DNA from: Primula veris | Lineage: Eukaryota > Streptophyta > Magnoliopsida > Ericales > Primulaceae | Assembly (NCBI GenBank): GCA_963682055.1 | Contig: OY821750.1 | Location: 9,922,501-9,986,500, forward strand | Direction: 5' to 3' | DNA: 64,000 bases | Shown: piece by piece, positions 23,352 to 38,300 of the stretch | Layout of the letters: each line of letters opens with the position of its first letter | Numbering within the stretch: the stretch's first letter is position 1 | The notes under the pieces: generated by a model | Seen by the model: the letters and a program-made list of their open reading frames with translations, nothing else | Told to the model about the DNA's origin: nothing | Databases searched by the model: none | Program-made: the position numbers and the translations under genes

Positions 23352-23360
23352 TAAATATTA

Positions 23361-24888
23361 AGTTTTTTAAAATAATTGCAAAAATACAAAAAAGAAAAGA
23401 AAAAGAGATTGTTATATTATAAAATTATTTTATTTGACTCTATAATAATAAAATACTTGATTTGATGATACAAATATTTTTTTGCTATTTGATTTAACAA
23501 TTTTTTTATTTGATCTATATGTTTATCTCCATCTAGGCCAACACTCTCTCTCCCCTTCTGCGTTCTCTCTCCTCTCTCATCTTCCTTCGTCGTTCTCTCT
23601 TTCTCGTCTTCCTCCGTCGTTGATGTGGTCTGCCACTGTGGAGTTCATCAGGGACGTTTGTAGCGAACCCTCTATTGTCTTTGCCGATGTACAGTGAATG
23701 AACGGCGACGTGTAGAATGAGTGATCGACAGCATGTACATTGAGTGTAGCGGATGACTTGTTCTTTATTCTCTGTTTATTGTAACACGAACCTCTAGATG
23801 TAATTTCAATTAATATAGTTAATTATAATTAGGTTTTATGGATATTAAATAATTATTATCAGACTCATAACCTTAATAATAATAATATGAATTTGGCAAT
23901 TATTATAATTTTTGACTATTTATTAGACTATCCATTAAACAGTCATTTTTTAAACCCATTAGACAGTTAATTTTGTATTAATTTGTCACTTTTTGTCCAT
24001 TGAATTGTCATTTATGTATGTCCATTAATTAGAGTGTCCTTTTTGTATTAGACTTATCATTTTTTATGTCCATTATACTGTCATATTTTTAGGATTTTCT
24101 AAAATTTTCTCACTTTTTATCATTTTTTGTATTAGACTGTAATTTTTATATGTACATTAGAATGTCATTTTTGAAAATGGTACCAATTCAATAAAAAATT
24201 TGGAAGTGGTACTTTATGTTAAATAAGAATATTTAAAGGGTAGACCAACAACGGTAAACACAAGTGAATTGCAACTAAAAAAACACAATATAAATAAGAT
24301 TCTTCATATAAAATAGCTCGTTTAAAACTTTTCAGAGTTTGCTTTGACTTGAAGAGCAAAAAAGATCATTGTCTAGAAGTTAAAAAAGCTTGCTTAGTGA
24401 TTACGGTTTCGCAATAACTGAGTAGTAATTACGGTTTCACATTATAACATATTGGCAGTAATCACAAAAGATATTGCTCAGTAGCACATTTGGTTAACGC
24501 AAATTGGATCAATTTAAAAGTTAGCAGTTGGAAAGGGAGACAAGAGACTGAAGTGAAGTGTTGCAGGTGGATATCAATAAAGAGAGAGTTGCAAGGAGCT
24601 TAAAATTCAATAAAAATAAAAGAAATTTTCATTTATTTGCCAAAAGAATACCAACTCTTTGTTCTTCCATACAAAAATTTCAGAATCGAGTGGTAGTTTA
24701 CTTCAGCATCATCACAAAACCCGACGTTTTCTGCATCTCATATATCTCAAAATAAAATACCAAAACTTCTGTAACTAAACCATTCGCCACAAAGGAGTCC
24801 CCAAAATGGGAAATAAAGCAAAACTCCCATATGGTTCACCCACTTCATTATACGATGGCGGTTTTTTTTTTACCTCAAGCTTTCCCAC
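23361..24888. other. Intergenic DNA between the two DCL2 copies, including the 3' flank of DCL2-B
   Basis: AT-rich. 23520-23750 is a GC-richer block with an unrecognised short frame. 23930-24180 holds loose repeats of a GTCCATTA..TGTCATTTTT motif, followed by GGAAGTGGTACTTTATG near 24210, similar in reverse to the foldback arms, so a third, decayed member may lie here. About 24600-24888 should be the 3' untranslated region of DCL2-B; an AATAAA on the minus strand at about 24632-24637 could serve as poly(A) signal. Confidence 0.45.
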
Positions 24889-26306
24889 CTACAGAGAGCT
24901 GCTTCTTTCTTTCAAAGCATTCAAAACAGCTTTACAAGCGAGTCTTTTGGCAGACTTTTTATCCGAGGCCGTGCAGGTATTTTTATACAATACCCCATCA
25001 TTTGTTTCGACCTCTACCGTAATAGAAGCCACACGACTCTGAAGAGTCACTGTCGGCTTTTTATAAATAAAATGATATTTCTGGCAAAATTCTGTCAGCT
25101 CTCTAACAGGATGAATTTTCACCGTTTCGGGAGTGATAAGCGGATCAAGTAGTGGTTTTATGCTCTTGAAAACAGTTTCTTTGTTATAACCAGAATCGAC
25201 AAAAATTGCACCTGCTAGAGACTCTATTATGTCTCCCAAAACCTGATACAAAATATGGGAGAAATTAATTCAGTGAAAAGTATTATTTACATTGGAGCTA
25301 GTAGTGATCAAATTTATGTTTCAAAGAGTTAACTACAACATACTTCATTGTTTTAAAAACTTAAACTAATTATCTTTTCAAACATGAATGGTTCTCTGCA
25401 TGATCGCTAATAAGAACTGCTAAGCCCTTGTTTGATCACCAGGTTTTAAGCTCTACTTGTAGGCTAAAAAACAGGCCTGCATCTGGCCGACCAGTTAAAA
25501 TCAAAGCTTTTCAATTATTTTTGAAAAGCTAGAAGGTTTGAACTGAATAAACCTAGCTTCCCCTGAATCTCAAGAAATATAGCTTACTTGCTTAACAACT
25601 GCAACCAAGCAGACGCAAAATTAAGTTTAAAAAAGGTACAAGACAGAATGTCAAACGCAATACTGGACGTGTAATTTTACAAGACAAACACATGAGTAAA
25701 TTCTATTTGTTTCTTTTCTAACTTAATAAAACTAATTTGATAGATCTCAGACAGTTGGTTCTTCACACATGACTAATTTGCAAGCTGCTTTTCATTTTAG
25801 AACTTATAAAACTCTTGCAAAACTACTCCTTTATATAAAAAAGCTAGCTATCAAGAGCGACCAACTATAAAGGAATATATGTGTCAGCAAATAAATTTGT
25901 CTAGTAACAACCAAAAAAATATCAACACAAAATAATCATATCTCTATTCTCCACATGAAGGCTAATCTTCTTGAAATCATCCAATGTGTTTTAGAACCAA
26001 GGCATGTGATACATGTTGCAAACTAACCTTGGGGAAAGTTAACTCGGATTCCCATCCAAAAGTTGTTACGGATGTCTTCTCATCAAAATTGGCAACGGCA
26101 GTAGCAATATGCTTATGTAACTCTTGCGAGGCATATTTAACATGCTTGTGAAGTTTAGCTTTCACTGCTGATAAAGCGTAACAATCATTATTAACAGAAG
26201 CTGATCTAAGATCAGTTAATAGCCCAGGCGACATTCCAGGATATTTATTATATAGATGAACTGTGATCAAATGGTCTAGTACCGCATCTCCAAGGAACTC
26301 TAGCCG
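24889..26306 (-). CDS. DCL2: DCL2-B exons 21-22: RNase IIIb and dsRNA-binding domain
   Basis: Exons 21 (26028-26306) and 22 (24889-25242), residues 1199-1408. [15 protein letters not shown] and [17 protein letters not shown] supply the acidic residues of the second RNase III site. The tail has [18 protein letters not shown] and a C-terminal dsRNA-binding fold ending in [19 protein letters not shown], then TAG. Confidence 0.94.
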
Positions 26307-29300
26307 CTGCAGAATTGCAAAAATATGTAAGTAATTCAGGATAATTTGTTCCTCTAGATTATGCGTCAAGTTACAATTTTTGTAGGGTATCACCCTTTCT
26401 GCACGACAGCCTACAGAATTTACCAACTAGAACATTAATGTTGCATTTCACGATGAATTTAGATTACTTGGTGTACCAAATCATAGGTTGAGTACTAAAT
26501 AGTTAACAAAATATATACTATCACTTTCTTTTGACCAACACTATTTTATCACATTTTCCTATTTTAGTCTTAATCCAAGTTTTTTTCGACTTAGTAATCT
26601 CTGGCTGTTTCTCTATGCACTGTTGACTGTACTATAATCAGCGAGAAATGTAATTTATGAATACTACAGTAATTGTTTATTTTTGCAGGCTGTGTACAAG
26701 ATCAAAAAGTGACAATACGTTAGTGTGTAATTTCTATCAGATAAATGCAGGCAATAATTACCTGATAGCATCCTGGTATCTCCGGTACCATATAAGACCC
26801 ATGTGTAAGAGCTTCTACAAGAAGTGTCGGATCATTGAATGAATAATTCAATAACGACTCTAAATATTTAACATTTACATGTTCATCTGGTTGAACAGGG
26901 AAGTGCCTATTGTATGGCGTATTTGCAAAATCCACTTTGATACCAATCCATCTCATAAAAGAGAAAGCTGCTGATTCGCCACCTGTACTAAGAAATGCAC
27001 CAATTAGTGCTTCGACAACATCAGCTACAATTTTTTTCTTTATAGTTCTGGTTCCTTTGATGTAGATTTCCCTTTTTGTCGAGACCAACTCTTTTTCTAG
27101 TGAGATGTTATTACTGTGGTCACCCGGTACCATCCAAGTGTTGGGGTCAAATGGTTCGGTATGAATGAATCCCTGTAAATTCAAAATGAAAATTAAAAAA
27201 AAAAACATGTGGACTTTATAAATGAAAAAGGTTAACGTGTACACGACCCGTAGAATAAAAAACTGAAAGTGAAAGTACCACAAAAATGTAAAAAAAAAAA
27301 AAGCAAGAGAAATGTCAATACAGAAAGTCAGATCAACATGAGAAGTTCAAGGAGAAAGCATTGAGAAATGCCTAATATATAAAATTATCTAGTGGGGAAC
27401 ATAATCTACTGTTGGAAGAGTGCTCGGCAGATTGGTCAGCAAAATATTTATAAAGTAAATTAGTCATAGAAACCACAATATTAACAATGTAACAAAGTAT
27501 ACAAAACAGAGTTACAGAATTAGAAAGAACCTTACACCACACGTAACAAAAATTTTAGTTCATAAGGTAAAGATTCTGAACAAAAACAACCGAATACGGC
27601 ACATGTAAAAATAACAATATCTATATTTTCAAAAGCCTAAAATGGGGTACACAGGTCACAGAAGAAAAATATTACCGGAAGATTGCGGTCACATCCAATC
27701 TTGCAAAGTGCAGCATTAGACACTATTTTATCTTTTTTCAAACTGAGGAGACCTTCATGTTGATTTTGATATGATTTAAATAGCATTTGACCTGCAGCAT
27801 ATTTAAGGAACGAGTCTCCCAGGGTCTCTAGTGATTCCAGATGAAATTTCTCTTGACATTTCTTGGTTGTTATTGCTTCCAATATCTATTTACAATATAC
27901 ATGTTGCAAATATAAGGAAGGATAACCATGACAGTTAGTCAAATATCATAAATACGATACACAAGAATAAAACGGATGTAAGTGCAATTACACTACGGAT
28001 GTAAGTGCAATTACACTAATAGAATTGTAAAGAGTAATATGTTTCATTACAGCAATAAACATTATTATTATTATTGAATCGTCATTATCTGTAAACAATT
28101 TAACTCAATTAAAACTTCTTTAAAAAAATGAGGCCAAAATTGGTTGGGACTTATTCGCCCTTCCATCTAAACAGGGGTCATATCTTCCTTAAAATTGCAA
28201 AATGCGTGTGACTTCCTAATTGATTTGGATAATAATTTTGGTTCTCACCCAACCCCTTGTGTTACCTTTGACAAAATTTTGTCACTCACTATATTTTCAG
28301 TCTTTCTACCATTTCCCATCTTTCCCACAAACCCAAAGGTCATTGGCAGTAAATTAGGAAAAGTATGTAAATTTAAAAATTGACCAAATTAACCTAGAAA
28401 TCAATAAAATTAATTTTTACATTTACCTGTCCTGCAATTGCATGTAAAGTAAGAAGTCTCAACGCATTAAAAACTAACAACACATTATAGAAGAGTGACT
28501 TCAACAATATTGTTTAATAAACACCGAGGCTTGGTTTCTATACAATATTTTAAAATTTCAAAGTAATAGCACCACAAAACTTGAAAAAGCACAAGCTATG
28601 GCACAAATAGTGCAGCATGGAACATTTTAAAGAAGTGATGCCTTTAACAAGTAAATTGTATTCAAATTGCCATCACACACATTCAGACAATAAAAGATTG
28701 ATTTAACACGTGTTGAAGCAGTTCAGCTTATTTTAAACCAATATCACCCTTTAACCAGTCCAAAGATTACATAGAGAAATACCTTGTTTGTCGGGATAAC
28801 CCCAGTTGTCATGCAGTCATCCAGATACATCTTCCTCAAGTTGACAGCATTTAGCAAAGACTCGATTCGGTGCATAATTGATGGGAAAAATGAGAAAGAA
28901 TATAATGTGCTGACTGGTAATGGAGACATAACAACGAAGCAAAGTTCTGGAGGCAATTCCACCATAGAATTAGTAGGTACTGCAGAAAAAAGAACATGGA
29001 TCATAAATAAAAAATAGGACAACGAAAAAGAATTCATTGCACGACAAGTCAATGAGGGTAATATATGTAGGTAAATATATGTCATTAGTAGGTTTATATA
29101 TGTAAACCACGAAAACAAAAATAATTAGACTTTAAATATAGATTTAGTGTTAAGAGTAATTATCCCACATCGACTAGAATATGATCTAGCCTGTGGTTTA
29201 TAATGAGTTACCCATCCTTACCAACATGGTATCAGAGCACATCTACTGATGTTGGGATCACCTCCACCTGTTTAATGTCCGCTCGTAGGACCCTTGAAAT

Positions 29301-32300
29301 GTTGGGCCACGAGAGACCTTTTAATGGTAAGGTATATGGGGTTTAACATTTAAAATAAGGGACAATTACAGTTTTCTACACTAAAATTCAATCTGATTTC
29401 AGTTTATACACCATCCTACAAAAATTAGGGATTACTAAAGTAGTTTACTTTTTCTTTTCGCAATTTAGTATCAATGATTATAATACAAAAGAAACCATAG
29501 GTTTATATTTTATGCATTGATTTATCATTTCTTTCGCTTTATTGTATGCTGATCTATCATATTTTTGTCCCAAACTAAGATGCATTATCTATTTGGTGTA
29601 CAAAACCTGAAAATTAATTCTGCAAGTGACTGATAAGACATGCACGTTAGGCAATACTTGATGAACAAAAGCTTAAACATAAGAATGAATGGCGAAGAAA
29701 ATCCACAGTTGCAAGACAACGTGATTTCTTATATAGAATCATATAGTTGACCCCATGTTATTTAGAAAAAGCTTCGTTTGAAGATGATGATGATGATTAA
29801 GAAAGTGGTATATGAATAATGTAATGGAGCAAATGAAATAATGGGAAAGAATCTTGCCTTTTTCTTTTTGGCGCCTAGACCTCTGGAGATAGTTTTGCAC
29901 AGGGAAAATGCGCCTCCCTTTAAGAAGGGACTGTTTCTCATAGCGCAAATCAATTCCATATCTGTTACCAAGGATTTTATTACATTCCCAATATTTTATG
30001 TTCAACAATTAAGTGCAAGAAGGTGAAATTTAACTTACCGTAATTTGTAGTACTGCTTGTAGGTGGTGGCTTCTCCCTTCCTTGAATTCAAATAGGAGTT
30101 TGCATTCATGTTATCGAAAGTACCAACAATGCTATATACGAGCTGATTATGAGGTGTATAAACTAACGAACTCTCCAACATGCACTTACACACTAACCCA
30201 CAAGCTGTATTAGAAGTTTTACCGTCACAATTTTTCGCATGTGCGAACCCATGTATATTACTAGGGAATAAAACGGAACTAATAATTGTCCAGTTGATTC
30301 TTGGTATACTTTTGTATGGGTTGGTACATGGTAGAACGAGATAGTCGAGAACCGGGTGATTATTCTCTGAAGGTTTTGCCTTCAGAGCATCTCCCAACTT
30401 TTTTAAATTATGATCGCAAAGAACTCTGAATATATAAACTTGAAACCTTTGGCATAGAAGAACCTAAAAGCAAGATATGAAGCCAATTAAAAATTTAAAG
30501 TGGAGAACAAAAACTAAATAATGACAAGCAAAACTATAAAACTGTTTTGATACTTGTTAAATACAGCTGATAAGATTAATTACAGTGTTAAACACCTACT
30601 TTCACTGTTTGCTATTTTCGAAATGTACATCCTGGGAGCAACTTTTTAAATTTAGTGAACCACACTTTCATATTTTCTCATATACTACACTCCCGCCATT
30701 TTTTTCTTCATGTTGGGTGTACAAAACTGAAAAACCCTTATAGTTGGGAGTACAAAACTTTAATTAATCCTAGCAAAAAACATCCAGGTTATGCCACGTG
30801 CCATCCAATTTGACAGAGAAAGTGAGAAGAGTTGCTAAATGAGAGAACAAGGAAAGTGTTGTGCACTAAGAAAAGAAATGTTAGTTGGGTGTCCTAAATA
30901 AAAAATAATCATGGAATCAACGTGTACAAAATTGTAAATAACTCGTTTTTATATAAATAAAAAATACCTGTTCAGATGTAAGGCTGGCTACTCCAACATT
31001 TACTATTCGAACGGACAAACTGCCACGTTCTGCCTCTAATTCAAAAGTAATGTCTTCATTAAATTCAAGTTCGGTCCTCACAGCTAGAAGTATATTTTGA
31101 ACTGCTACATTGTACTCGAAGTTTCTGTTCAGCTTAAGCAAGTACCAATGGTATAACAACGCAGAATCATTTGCACAGCTAACCAATTCTGGTGGACAGT
31201 AGTTTGGTTTCTCATCCACGTAGGGTCCATAATCTACAAATTAACATTGAATAAAATAAAGAGATGGTTTATAAGGGGTACCAAATAACCCCTATGTACG
31301 ATGAGCGATTTGCAAATACCCAAAGTACTGTCTTTTACAACTGACACTCATGTACAATATCATAAGTTTTGCAAGAAGAAAAAAAAAACTGACCAACTTC
31401 AAAATGGCATGACTTTATGCTTGGTGGTTTGTTTTGGACAATCTTCTTTCATTCTATGATAAAATTTGATACTGGTGCACCTCAAGCAACCAAAAGCGTG
31501 TTAAAACAGTTTTTTTCTTATAAGTACAATTTTCCGCATTAATATAACTTTTTGTCTAAGAAAAGGTCCAAAAGAGCTTTTTCACGCTACTATTATCTCA
31601 CACAGTGGGTATTGATGAAGTACATAGATAAAACAAATAATTATTCGAACGCTCTAATAAGTACGAAGTAATCATCCTTAAGGTGGACCTGAGGGTTATT
31701 TGCAAAAGTGAGTTATTTCAGGAGGGCCAACCCTATAGAAAACTGTAAGAAGTACATACATTAAGAGGAAAATGAAATTACCGATATCTTGTGCCTCAGC
31801 TTCTTCAACAACAATGTCTGGCACAAGTTTATCAGTTAATGCACCAATCTGATGAAGTTGTTTACATGCCTCAAGGCATGCTAGTTGTTTTAGGGCCTTG
31901 GTATGACCCTCAACTTTAACGGATGGCAATGGGCAACTTTTGGGGAAGTTAATCGTGCATAGCTTCAATTCCTTGTCAATTGTTAAATGCGGAGTAGGTT
32001 TAAAGTACCTAAATTCAACATGCATTACAAAGTTGGGACCATGATAGGAATAGATTAAAAAAAAAGACACATTACAAAGTGACAAATTTTGGACTTATTT
32101 CCCAATCTGGTGCTAATGCATGCTATTCAGTATTCATATTCAAAAGCCAATTTACTGAAATGAATGCACATCAAATCAGTTTATTTTAGTGCATGCATAT
32201 GTAACGATCCTAAGGCTAGTGTAGTGTAAGCTACATTATCCCACATCGGTAGTGTAAGCTACCTTTGTGATGTTTACAACTCTATAGGCACCCTCCCTTA

Positions 32301-35300
32301 GTCAACCGGTTTTCTAGGGTGAGTTCTATCTATGAGGTTGTTACAGCATATTAAAGATAGCACTAAATAAGAAAGAGACTTTCCAAGTTACTAAATGGGA
32401 ATTAAGTTCAAAATGGTACTTTATCAAGAACACACATAAACATATAGGAAGGAAAAGGTGTGCAACTTCTTTACTCATTAACTCAAGAAAAAACTCAATC
32501 TGCATACAACATTGTTGAGTTGCAAGTAAATATTCATGCTGGAGTTGATATATTAATGGCTGAAACTACCGTTCTCTCAAGCAAAACTGTACATATATAT
32601 TAATATACAATTGATAGCATATACAGAGAGAGAAAGAGCTCTGCAATTTTTCAAGTTGGTTCACTTATGCAAATAAATTATCATCTCTGCTACCAATGGC
32701 ATCAGATTTTATAATATATCATAAAATTAAGCTAATTTTTTTACAATTACTAAATTCGCAGATCTAAGAATCAATTCGATTTTTTTTGCTCTTGATCGCA
32801 TAACAATCAGTTTTTAAATTTGTAATAATCAAAGATTTTTTACTATAACCCCTGATTTTTGCCACCTATAAAACTGATTCAATGAGGTAGAGTGAGAATG
32901 AAGATTTCGACTTGAGGAATAGGAAGATAATGGATGAGGGAGAGTCTATCTTCCTGTTCTTTTTCGTTTTTGTGTGTGTAGGTAGTTAGATACTATAGAT
33001 GCACAAGATTTTGTTACCAATTTCTAATCTCATACCTTGATTGAAATAAATTTAGGGTCAAGATCTGATGTCTTCTGATCTCTCCCCATATGTATATATA
33101 TAAAATATAATTGCATAGACTGCAGTACAAAATTATGGACTAACCCATCAGAAGGCAAACGCGAGCAATAGAAATGTATTAAAGCCACACTAGAACTCAA
33201 AGTCACAATGGCTCCTGTGCTTTCCACGCAATAAAAAACTTCATTAAGTAATTCAGAATCGAGAGGCGGACAAGGTACAGAAGCATTTTGTAAAGACTGC
33301 TCTCTCATGATATCTCCACTAGCAATATAATTCTTCACTTGAGCATGACTGGACAAATCCCCACTATGGCAGAAAAGGATCAGAAAAACTAATTCAGGAT
33401 TTAAAAAAAATGGCAACAGAAATAGTCTCAACCACCAATGTGTTGAAGGAGAGGGGTTAAAATCTACTTCCACCGTTTCATTTTGCTTGTTAACTATAGA
33501 AATGTAAATGTTAACAGACACAATGCTTTCTCTAATTCTAATTTACGTTATACCCCCTTAACTGAACTTTGGGAAAAAATAAATTTCAATAACAGCTTTA
33601 ATTTGCTCCTAAAAAATAAACTAAAATGGAAATTTGAAACAATCATCCATTTTCTGTTGACTTTTCGAAGATGAATAATGGACCACAACAAAGATCTGAT
33701 AGATCAAATAGAAAACAAAATATTTCATAGCACTTGAAGGTTACATTATCAAAAGAATAATGATAATTAGCAGTATCATCAACTTTATTTTTAACATATT
33801 CATCAACCAATCACACTGTCTAGTTTTTGTAAGAAGAAAATGTAAACATACCGTTTGACCATTAACAGAAAATCTGAGTTCTTCATACGAGCACGGCCAC
33901 GAGATTGAATAAAACTACAAACTGTTGTTGATAGATCAAATCTAACAACAAGGTTACAGCTTTGAACATCCAAACCCTCTTCAAGAATTGATGTTGCTAA
34001 AATTATATTCACCTGAAAACATGGCACACATCACATCTAATAATTTTAAATCTTATACCTTATACATTTTGTGGAAAAGGGTAAATAACAAATGTGTACA
34101 CTGACGTATCAGTAAAAAAGAACTGATCGTCTTGAGAATAAAATAGGAAAGATTTGATAGAAAATGTATAAATTCTTTGAATAAATTAAATAATAAAAGA
34201 ACCGATGCTTTCTTTTTCAATTTAATACACCAAGTATACTGCATCACCGAAAAATGAAAGATTATTGACGCTAATATTGGTAGGTTGGTATACAAAATGA
34301 AAATAGTTAATATGTTAGTGTACAGAAATGTTATCATCACATAAAGGGAGGAATGTATTTTCCAAATTAACTTAAAACGAACCGTGCCCTTGCGAAATTC
34401 TTCGACAATTTTGTTTTGGACTGTTCGGCTCTGCGACTGAAAGTCATTGTGATTTCCAGCGGTATATGCTGTTTTCCATTTGTTCAGTTTTGGAAGCATT
34501 TCGCTCAACAATTTTTGCAAAACAATAGCTGTGATCACCCTTTCTACAAAAACTATACATCGCAAGTTCTCTATGTGCCTGCGTTTTAGAAATAAACCAT
34601 CAATCTTATGGACATGAAATTCTACATCAATCCTATAATGTATCTAGAACTAAATATATCTTGCTAAGACTGTAACAATTTGATATGACGGAATCTGTCA
34701 AAGAATACACATTTCCTCGTCCCAAAGTTCAAGAGAATCACCTTGTACTAAAAGTCAAGAAGATCACCTAATTTGTGACATTTAGTAATTTCAAAGCAAG
34801 AATATAAACATGTAAACTAATTAATGATCTATGTCATAATAATTATACAATTATACTCATAACTTATTGCTCAATCTCTATCACTTCAATTATGTAGTAT
34901 ATGGTGGCTCCCAATTGGTATCAGAACAGAAATAGGTATTCAGGTCAACTTTTAGTGATCCATAAAGTTTTAGGTAGGACCACATTTCTGTGAGAAAAAT
35001 AAATAGGAGTATTAATGAGTCTTGCGAACAGAATTGTGTGACTAACCTGTAATCATAAAGAGATTCGATGAGACAAACAACCTTAGAAGACAAATAGAAA
35101 TCATTGATGTTAGAACACGTATAATCCTCATCCATAAAATCCTCTATACCATCAATTGTAGACCACAGAGTCCCTACTCTCAACGAGTAAATAAAACAAA
35201 AACTGTTTAGTACAAAGCAAGCAAAACTTATGTGGGAGAAATTAGAAAAAACGTATATAACTATTATATGGAAGAATTACCAGATGGTAAGTGATTAGAA

Positions 35301-38300
35301 AAAACTTTAAGGGCGTCGGTACTGTAATCTCTAATGATAGTCTCAATACATATATCCAATTTTCCCCATGAGAAGAGGTCACTCTCTTCACAAGATAAGG
35401 ACTCTACTGCCTAACAAAGAGCAAAAACTTAGTTACTATAGTATACAAAATGCATATTCTGCTGAGTATTTGTGTAATTAGAATGTCACGTTAAGTCCTA
35501 ACCTTGTAGGCTAACCAAACCCCAAGCTCAGTCAAACAAAACAATAATGTCGAAGATAGCTTAAACAACTTGTTCCTTGCTGACTCTGCGGAAGTCTCTT
35601 TGAGATTTGATGTATTTATAATAACCTCATGCTGATAAAGGACGAAGGAATAATCAATATACAAAATAAAAGCAACTGCAACTAAACAGACTCAAATCAG
35701 AACCATAAAACATATATATTCAGCTAAAGATGCATAAATATATGTTGAGAACACACAATGAAATCAATTAACAGATTAACAAAAAACGAAATTGAAACTT
35801 TATGTAAAACCTGATTTCAGAAAAGCAATTTACATCATATTTAACTCAAAATGAAGAAAAAAAATCCTTGTTTGTCATTCGAGAAAACGCTACTGTTAAA
35901 AATACCACATTCTTATTCTTGATCTTTTTTATCAAACAATGAATTTCAAGTACGAGAAATAATTAAGAGGAAGAACTCGGTACAAAATGGCCTTGGAAAT
36001 GGGTAAGATAAATAAACTAATGTCCAAATTATAAAAAATAAACATAATCATCAGCTCCAAATTAATACCCAAAAGTATAAAAAGACGGTGAGCACACGGC
36101 ATAATATTTTTCTAACCAATTTCAAACATTTTTTTCCAATTAAAGGAAATACTAATTAAGAAAAGGAAAGCTTTAACAATTCTAACAGCATATCTCCAAA
36201 GTAGCTATAACATGCAACTTCATAAAATCAAACAAGTTAATGTAAACTCGGGAAAAAAAACATGACAATACAACCAGAGAGAAATCTATACCTTTTTCTT
36301 CAGCTGTTCTAATTCTTTAGCCAAAGACTCATAGTTTGAACATATGGTGTTCACATGATTGTATTCCTTCAACTTCAGGTTTGAAAATGGTATATATTCA
36401 GCTAACACAGATTCATTTGCAACCGTATAGACCTTCGAAGCCAAAGTAAAATATCCAAGTTAATAGGAACTCTCAAAGTACAGAATAAATATAACCAATA
36501 GAAATCTTGGCAATACCAACATTTGGAATTCAGAACAGACTACAATTATGAGCTACCAGGAAACAAAAACATCGATTAACTAATAAAATATACCTTTGAA
36601 TGCATAAGTTTCTCAAGGTCGTGAATATGTTTCCAATATGCTGTCAATTCCAAGCCTGGGCCTGGGTAAAATATTAATTTAATAAGATCAACTCTAACAA
36701 AAGGACAACCCCAGTGAGTAGACTAGAGGAAGACTCAAACAAATAAAAAATTGTCAAATCCAAAAACAGGATTTTTAGACAAATCAGTCAAGTTTCAATT
36801 AATAAATTTCAGTTGTTTTTTTTACAAATGAAAAAGGGAAAAAACGAAATTTATTAAAAGGTGATTTCACTCCTCTGTCAAAAAATCTCTATGGGCACAA
36901 ACTCTGTAGAATTTCCATCACATAACTGCCTACGCAAAAGTGCAGATAGAAATGCTAGAAACCAACGCCAAATAAAACATAACTTCAGTAAAGTATCATC
37001 TTGTATTCTAAAATGCACATGTATACATACCTTTAGTTTTTACAGGAGACGCGGTCATTCCCAAAACCCTAGGAAGTTGAGTGCTGTTGGCTTGTAGCTG
37101 ACGATGGTAAAACTCCTGAATTGCACTCAAAATAAATTTAATCCAATCAAAGAAAGTGACAGTGAATATACTTTTTGTGGAATACAATATTACGAAAGCA
37201 AAAACTAACAACGTTTTATAACACGTGTTATTGTTATACTGCCTAGATTTTGACCTTAGAGTAGTCTAGTGAAACCTGGATGTTGCTTAAATAAGTAACA
37301 CTAGTGTTTCACCTTAGAATTGTTTTAAAACATAAATGGTTTTCCAATTACAAAAGAACTGTGGAGCCGAGTCCAACAAAACTCCTCATAACAGACTAAC
37401 CAGCTTAAAGCCTTAAACGTCTGAGATCCAAAAGTAAAACAAATAATCTGAAAATAAATAAAATGTTTAGTTGGATTTCCAAATGAATTCTTGATAATAG
37501 GTTTATCATCTAATAATTGTTTGTTAAAGAGCTTGTTCTTTTCAGCGGGAGAACCTAAATTTAACAAGGAAAACTCAAAAAAAATAAACATCTTTAAAAC
37601 TGTTTTTGGTGTTCAAATTATGATTTAATCCTGAAAACCCCATCATGATCTACAAGAGGGAGAAAGAGAAAAACCATATTAGACCACAGAAGCTCCAACA
37701 AGGAAAGACCCCTAAGAACTTCTTTAGTGAGACGTTATCCCACTATAAATGTGTCCGAATTACTTCCAATGGTATTAATATGCATCGTTTTTTGTAATTT
37801 GGTGTGACACTATTCATCCACACTATGCATGTATGGAATTTGTTGCACTTAATTTTTATAGAAATTTATCGATAAAATTTCCATAACTTGAGTAAATTGA
37901 ATGCATAAATTTGCTAATGCAATAATGTTATGGTAGAATCGCAACAATATTTGTATTGAATGCAACTTAAATTTGGAAAGGTATTAAATGTTTAAATAAT
38001 GGCCGGGAGCACTCGTTAGTAAAACCGTTTTATAAAATAATGTATACCAAAAACATCGCAATATTAAAAACTCACTGTAAACAAGTTAAAAGAGTACATA
38101 ATTCAACATTACTGGTACTAAAAAAATTAAAAACACACATTTAAAAGTGACTGATTTATAAATTCATTTGTGTAATTTTTGAACGAAATTTTATTATTGT
38201 TTAAATTTTTCTATGTTAAATACATTACCTAACTATTTTTAAAAACATAACGGGTTGGAGTTACAATAGTGGGTAGTGTGACTTTTACACTAAATAAGTT

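Noticed and set aside
29227..29240. TGGTATCAGAGC as part of a tRNA gene
   Set aside because: Only the complement of the tRNA 3' end is present, next to a TG...CA LTR; no cloverleaf could be drawn.
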